Source: JACCXJ01 sp052387115
GTDB taxonomy: Bacteria; Pseudomonadota; Gammaproteobacteria; JACCXJ01
Reading direction: 5' to 3'
Length of the DNA: 7,245 nucleotides
Assembly: GCA_052387115.1 (NCBI GenBank)
Contig: JBQTJM010000265.1
Location: 1 to 7,245, forward strand
This document shows positions 5,847-7,245 of this stretch, piece after piece; within the stretch, counting starts at the first letter, position 1, and each line of letters opens with the position of its first letter. The notes beneath the pieces were generated by a model. The model was not told the DNA's origin. It saw nothing but the letters and a program-made list of their open reading frames with translations, and did no database searches. A program made the translations under genes and the position numbers.

Positions 5847-6508
5847 CATAACTCCTACTGTGTCAGCGGTCGGACAAAGCACGCCATGCGAGGCGGGATC
5901 GGGCGAGAAAGCGCGGTTTACACGGCCTGAATTCACACGGCAGTAAACGCGCGTTTTGAGCCCGATCCCAACGCAGCAGCGGCCTGAAACGCCTTTTAGC
6001 AGGACTATTGTCCCACTATCGTCGCCAAGCGACCAATGCGATGCGAGACATTCGCAGGATGCCGTGCGGGAGATTCAATCGAGAGCGGTGCGACTCCCTT
6101 CGTGCACCGTATCTTACGGCCCTGGTCTATAGATTCTCACGTTTCAATTCTCGGAGAAAGGCTGTCCAACATTGTCATGCAGCTTTAAGGTAATTGAATG
6201 ACCTTGTCAATAGGGTCATCGGCCTGGTGCAAAGCAGTCGATGGGACTCCTCCGGTGAAACTTTGGATGCGGGCGATTGATGGAATAGGCTGCTCGCGAC
6301 CCTAAACTAATGATTGCGCACTTTGCTGTTCGGACCGCCAAATATCTGTCTTTTGCTGCACCTGCACTGCCGGTGGCGGACCCACAGACCCATCGCCGGT
6401 AACCGTTTTTATAGCCTTTTGCGGCCGGACTGATCTTGACTTGCCGGATTGGCGCGAATTGCGCATGCCGACGAGGCGCAAACGCGGTTTCTAATAGCTA
6501 TCAGGTAC
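5847..6508. other. Divergent gene-poor region between the transporter operon and the MHYT gene
   Basis: About 660 bases hold no gene I can support. Composition falls sharply against the transporter (27/60 G+C at 6301-6360). Contents: the long inverted repeat at 5895-5969; a CGGTGC/GCACCG hairpin near 6086-6109; and a 35-codon frame at 6198-6305 with AAGG 7 bases before its ATG, whose start lies in an ATGACC/GGTCAT stem (6198-6219). There is also a GACCCA repeat near 6379-6392 and a TTGACT at 6436-6441 without a matching -10. A frame from a TTG at 6008 to 6193 has no recognisable domain. It could be regulatory DNA, a small RNA locus or a decayed gene. Confidence 0.5.
5895..5969. repeat. Long imperfect inverted repeat upstream of the transporter operon
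   Basis: The outer arms GGGATCGGGC (5895-5904) and GCCCGATCCC (5960-5969) are perfect. Inside them, GCGCGGTTTAC (5911-5921) pairs with GTAAACGCGC (5943-5952) with one bulged base. The central part contains TGAATTCA and two direct copies of ACACGGC (5920-5926 and 5935-5941). The flanking genes point away from each other, so a terminator role is unlikely unless an unseen gene ends here. An operator/promoter element for the transporter or a mobile-element remnant fits better. The function is not established. Confidence 0.6.
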
Positions 6509-7245
6509 ATGACCCACTTAAGCGATAACGGCTTATTACCTCATAGTTACGACCCCGGCCTCGTTGCGATCTCGGTGCTGATCGCGGTCCTGGCCTCCTA
6601 CGTCGCCCTCAAATTCGCCGCGAGGCTCACCACCACCCGCGGGCGGGAGCGGTTCGGGTTGCTGCTCGGCGGTGCGCTCGCGATGGGCACCGGGATCTGG
6701 TCCATGCACTTCGTCGCCATGCTGGCCTTCTCCCTTCCCATCCCCATGTTCTATGACGTGCCGACTGTCGTGCTCTCCCACTTGGCGGCGGTGGTGGCCG
6801 CCGGGGTTGCCCTCCACGTCGTCAGCCGCGAGGCGATGGGCCTCAAGAGGTGGCTCCTCGGCAGTGTTCTGATGGGGTCCGGGATCGGGGCGATGCATTA
6901 CACGGGGATGCTCGCCATCCGGCTACCGGGGGCGATGCATCACGACCCCATGATGGTGGCCTTGTCGGTCATCGTCGCCGTCGTGGTGGCCATGGTGGCC
7001 CTGCGCCTCCAGTTTGCGTCGAGGCAAAGCGAACGCGCTATAAAGCTCCGCAGCGCCCTGCTCATGGGCCTCGCGATCCCGGGGCTGCACTATACGGCCA
7101 TGGCGGGGGCTAGTTTTACCGGCGCAGGCGTACTGGGCGATACTAGCTATGCGATGAACGTCTCGCACCTGGGCAGCGCAGTCCTGATCCTGGGGACCAT
7201 GTCGATCCTGGTCCTGGGCCTGGCTCTGGTCATCGTCTCGGGCAA
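6509..7245 (+). CDS. MHYT-domain integral membrane sensor protein (N-terminal part)
   Basis: The frame is open from ATG at 6509 to the window edge (245 codons) and is cut there. It encodes an MHYT domain, a membrane sensor of seven helices with three M-H-Y-T repeats facing the periplasm. The repeats are MHFVAM (66-71), MHYTGM (129-134) and LHYTAM (193-198). Hydrophobic helices lie near 18-37, 49-73, 86-104, 115-135, 148-168, 184-200 and 220-243. The opening SYDPGLVAISVLIAVLASY (13-31) is typical of the family. MHYT domains are proposed to bind copper or sense a diatomic gas, and usually precede GGDEF/EAL, histidine kinase or LytTR output domains, which would lie beyond this window. The ribosome site is weak (AGG 3 bases before ATG), but no better in-frame start fits the domain. 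In the third repeat the first Met is replaced by Leu. Confidence 0.88.
   Translation, partial: MTHLSDNGLLPHSYDPGLVAISVLIAVLASYVALKFAARLTTTRGRERFGLLLGGALAMGTGIWSMHFVAMLAFSLPIPMFYDVPTVVLSHLAAVVAAGVALHVVSREAMGLKRWLLGSVLMGSGIGAMHYTGMLAIRLPGAMHHDPMMVALSVIVAVVVAMVALRLQFASRQSERAIKLRSALLMGLAIPGLHYTAMAGASFTGAGVLGDTSYAMNVSHLGSAVLILGTMSILVLGLALVIVSG

Noticed and set aside
6008..6193. 61-codon plus-strand frame with TTG start
   Set aside because: Weak start, no ribosome site and no recognisable protein features; probably chance.
6173..6312. Two overlapping minus-strand open frames of about 40 codons
   Set aside because: Neither has a suitable start codon and both are bounded by nearby stops; no domain is recognisable.

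Overview
The window looks like chromosomal DNA of an environmental proteobacterium, most likely gammaproteobacterial. This is inferred from a GAF protein resembling the N-terminal sensor of PtsP (EI-Ntr), a bacterial-type RRM protein, a Ste24-like M48 protease, an MHYT membrane sensor, and a palindromic GTAGGTTGGGC...GCCCAACCTAC repeat that, from memory, recurs in many proteobacterial genomes. No species can be named. Base composition is uneven. Sample counts of G+C are 28/60 at 1201-1260 (RRM gene), 47/60 at 4621-4680 (transporter) and 27/60 at 6301-6360 (gene-free gap).

Layout from left to right: (1) the last 32 codons of a plus-strand gene, probably a flavoprotein oxidoreductase, end at 101. 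(2) A minus-strand standalone GAF protein (135-644) converges on it. (3) A divergent region of about 500 bases follows; its right part carries a chain of hairpins, the last presenting a Shine-Dalgarno sequence. (4) A plus-strand pair encodes an RRM RNA-binding protein (1145-1456) and, 4 bases later, a STAS-domain protein (1461-1835). (5) A convergent gap holds a hairpin and a palindromic repeat. The repeat's outer arm supplies the stop codon of (6) a minus-strand membrane metalloprotease of the M48/Ste24 type (1965-3284). (7) A minus-strand operon for a glycine betaine/choline-class ABC importer consists of an ATPase (5079-5846) and a substrate-binding protein/permease fusion (3571-5082). (8) A gene-free gap of about 660 bases contains a long inverted repeat. 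(9) The window ends inside a plus-strand MHYT-domain gene (6509 to the right edge).

How the genes relate: the ATPase and the fusion together make a complete importer, coupled by a TTGA stop/start overlap. The RRM and STAS genes are almost certainly co-transcribed. With the divergent GAF gene they form a compact cluster of a ligand-sensing domain, an RNA-binding protein and a protein-interaction switch domain, which is the most interesting part of the window. A shared pathway is inferred only from their arrangement. There is no tRNA, rRNA, CRISPR array, phage gene or intact insertion sequence, and I do not see a clear-cut new defence or metabolic system.
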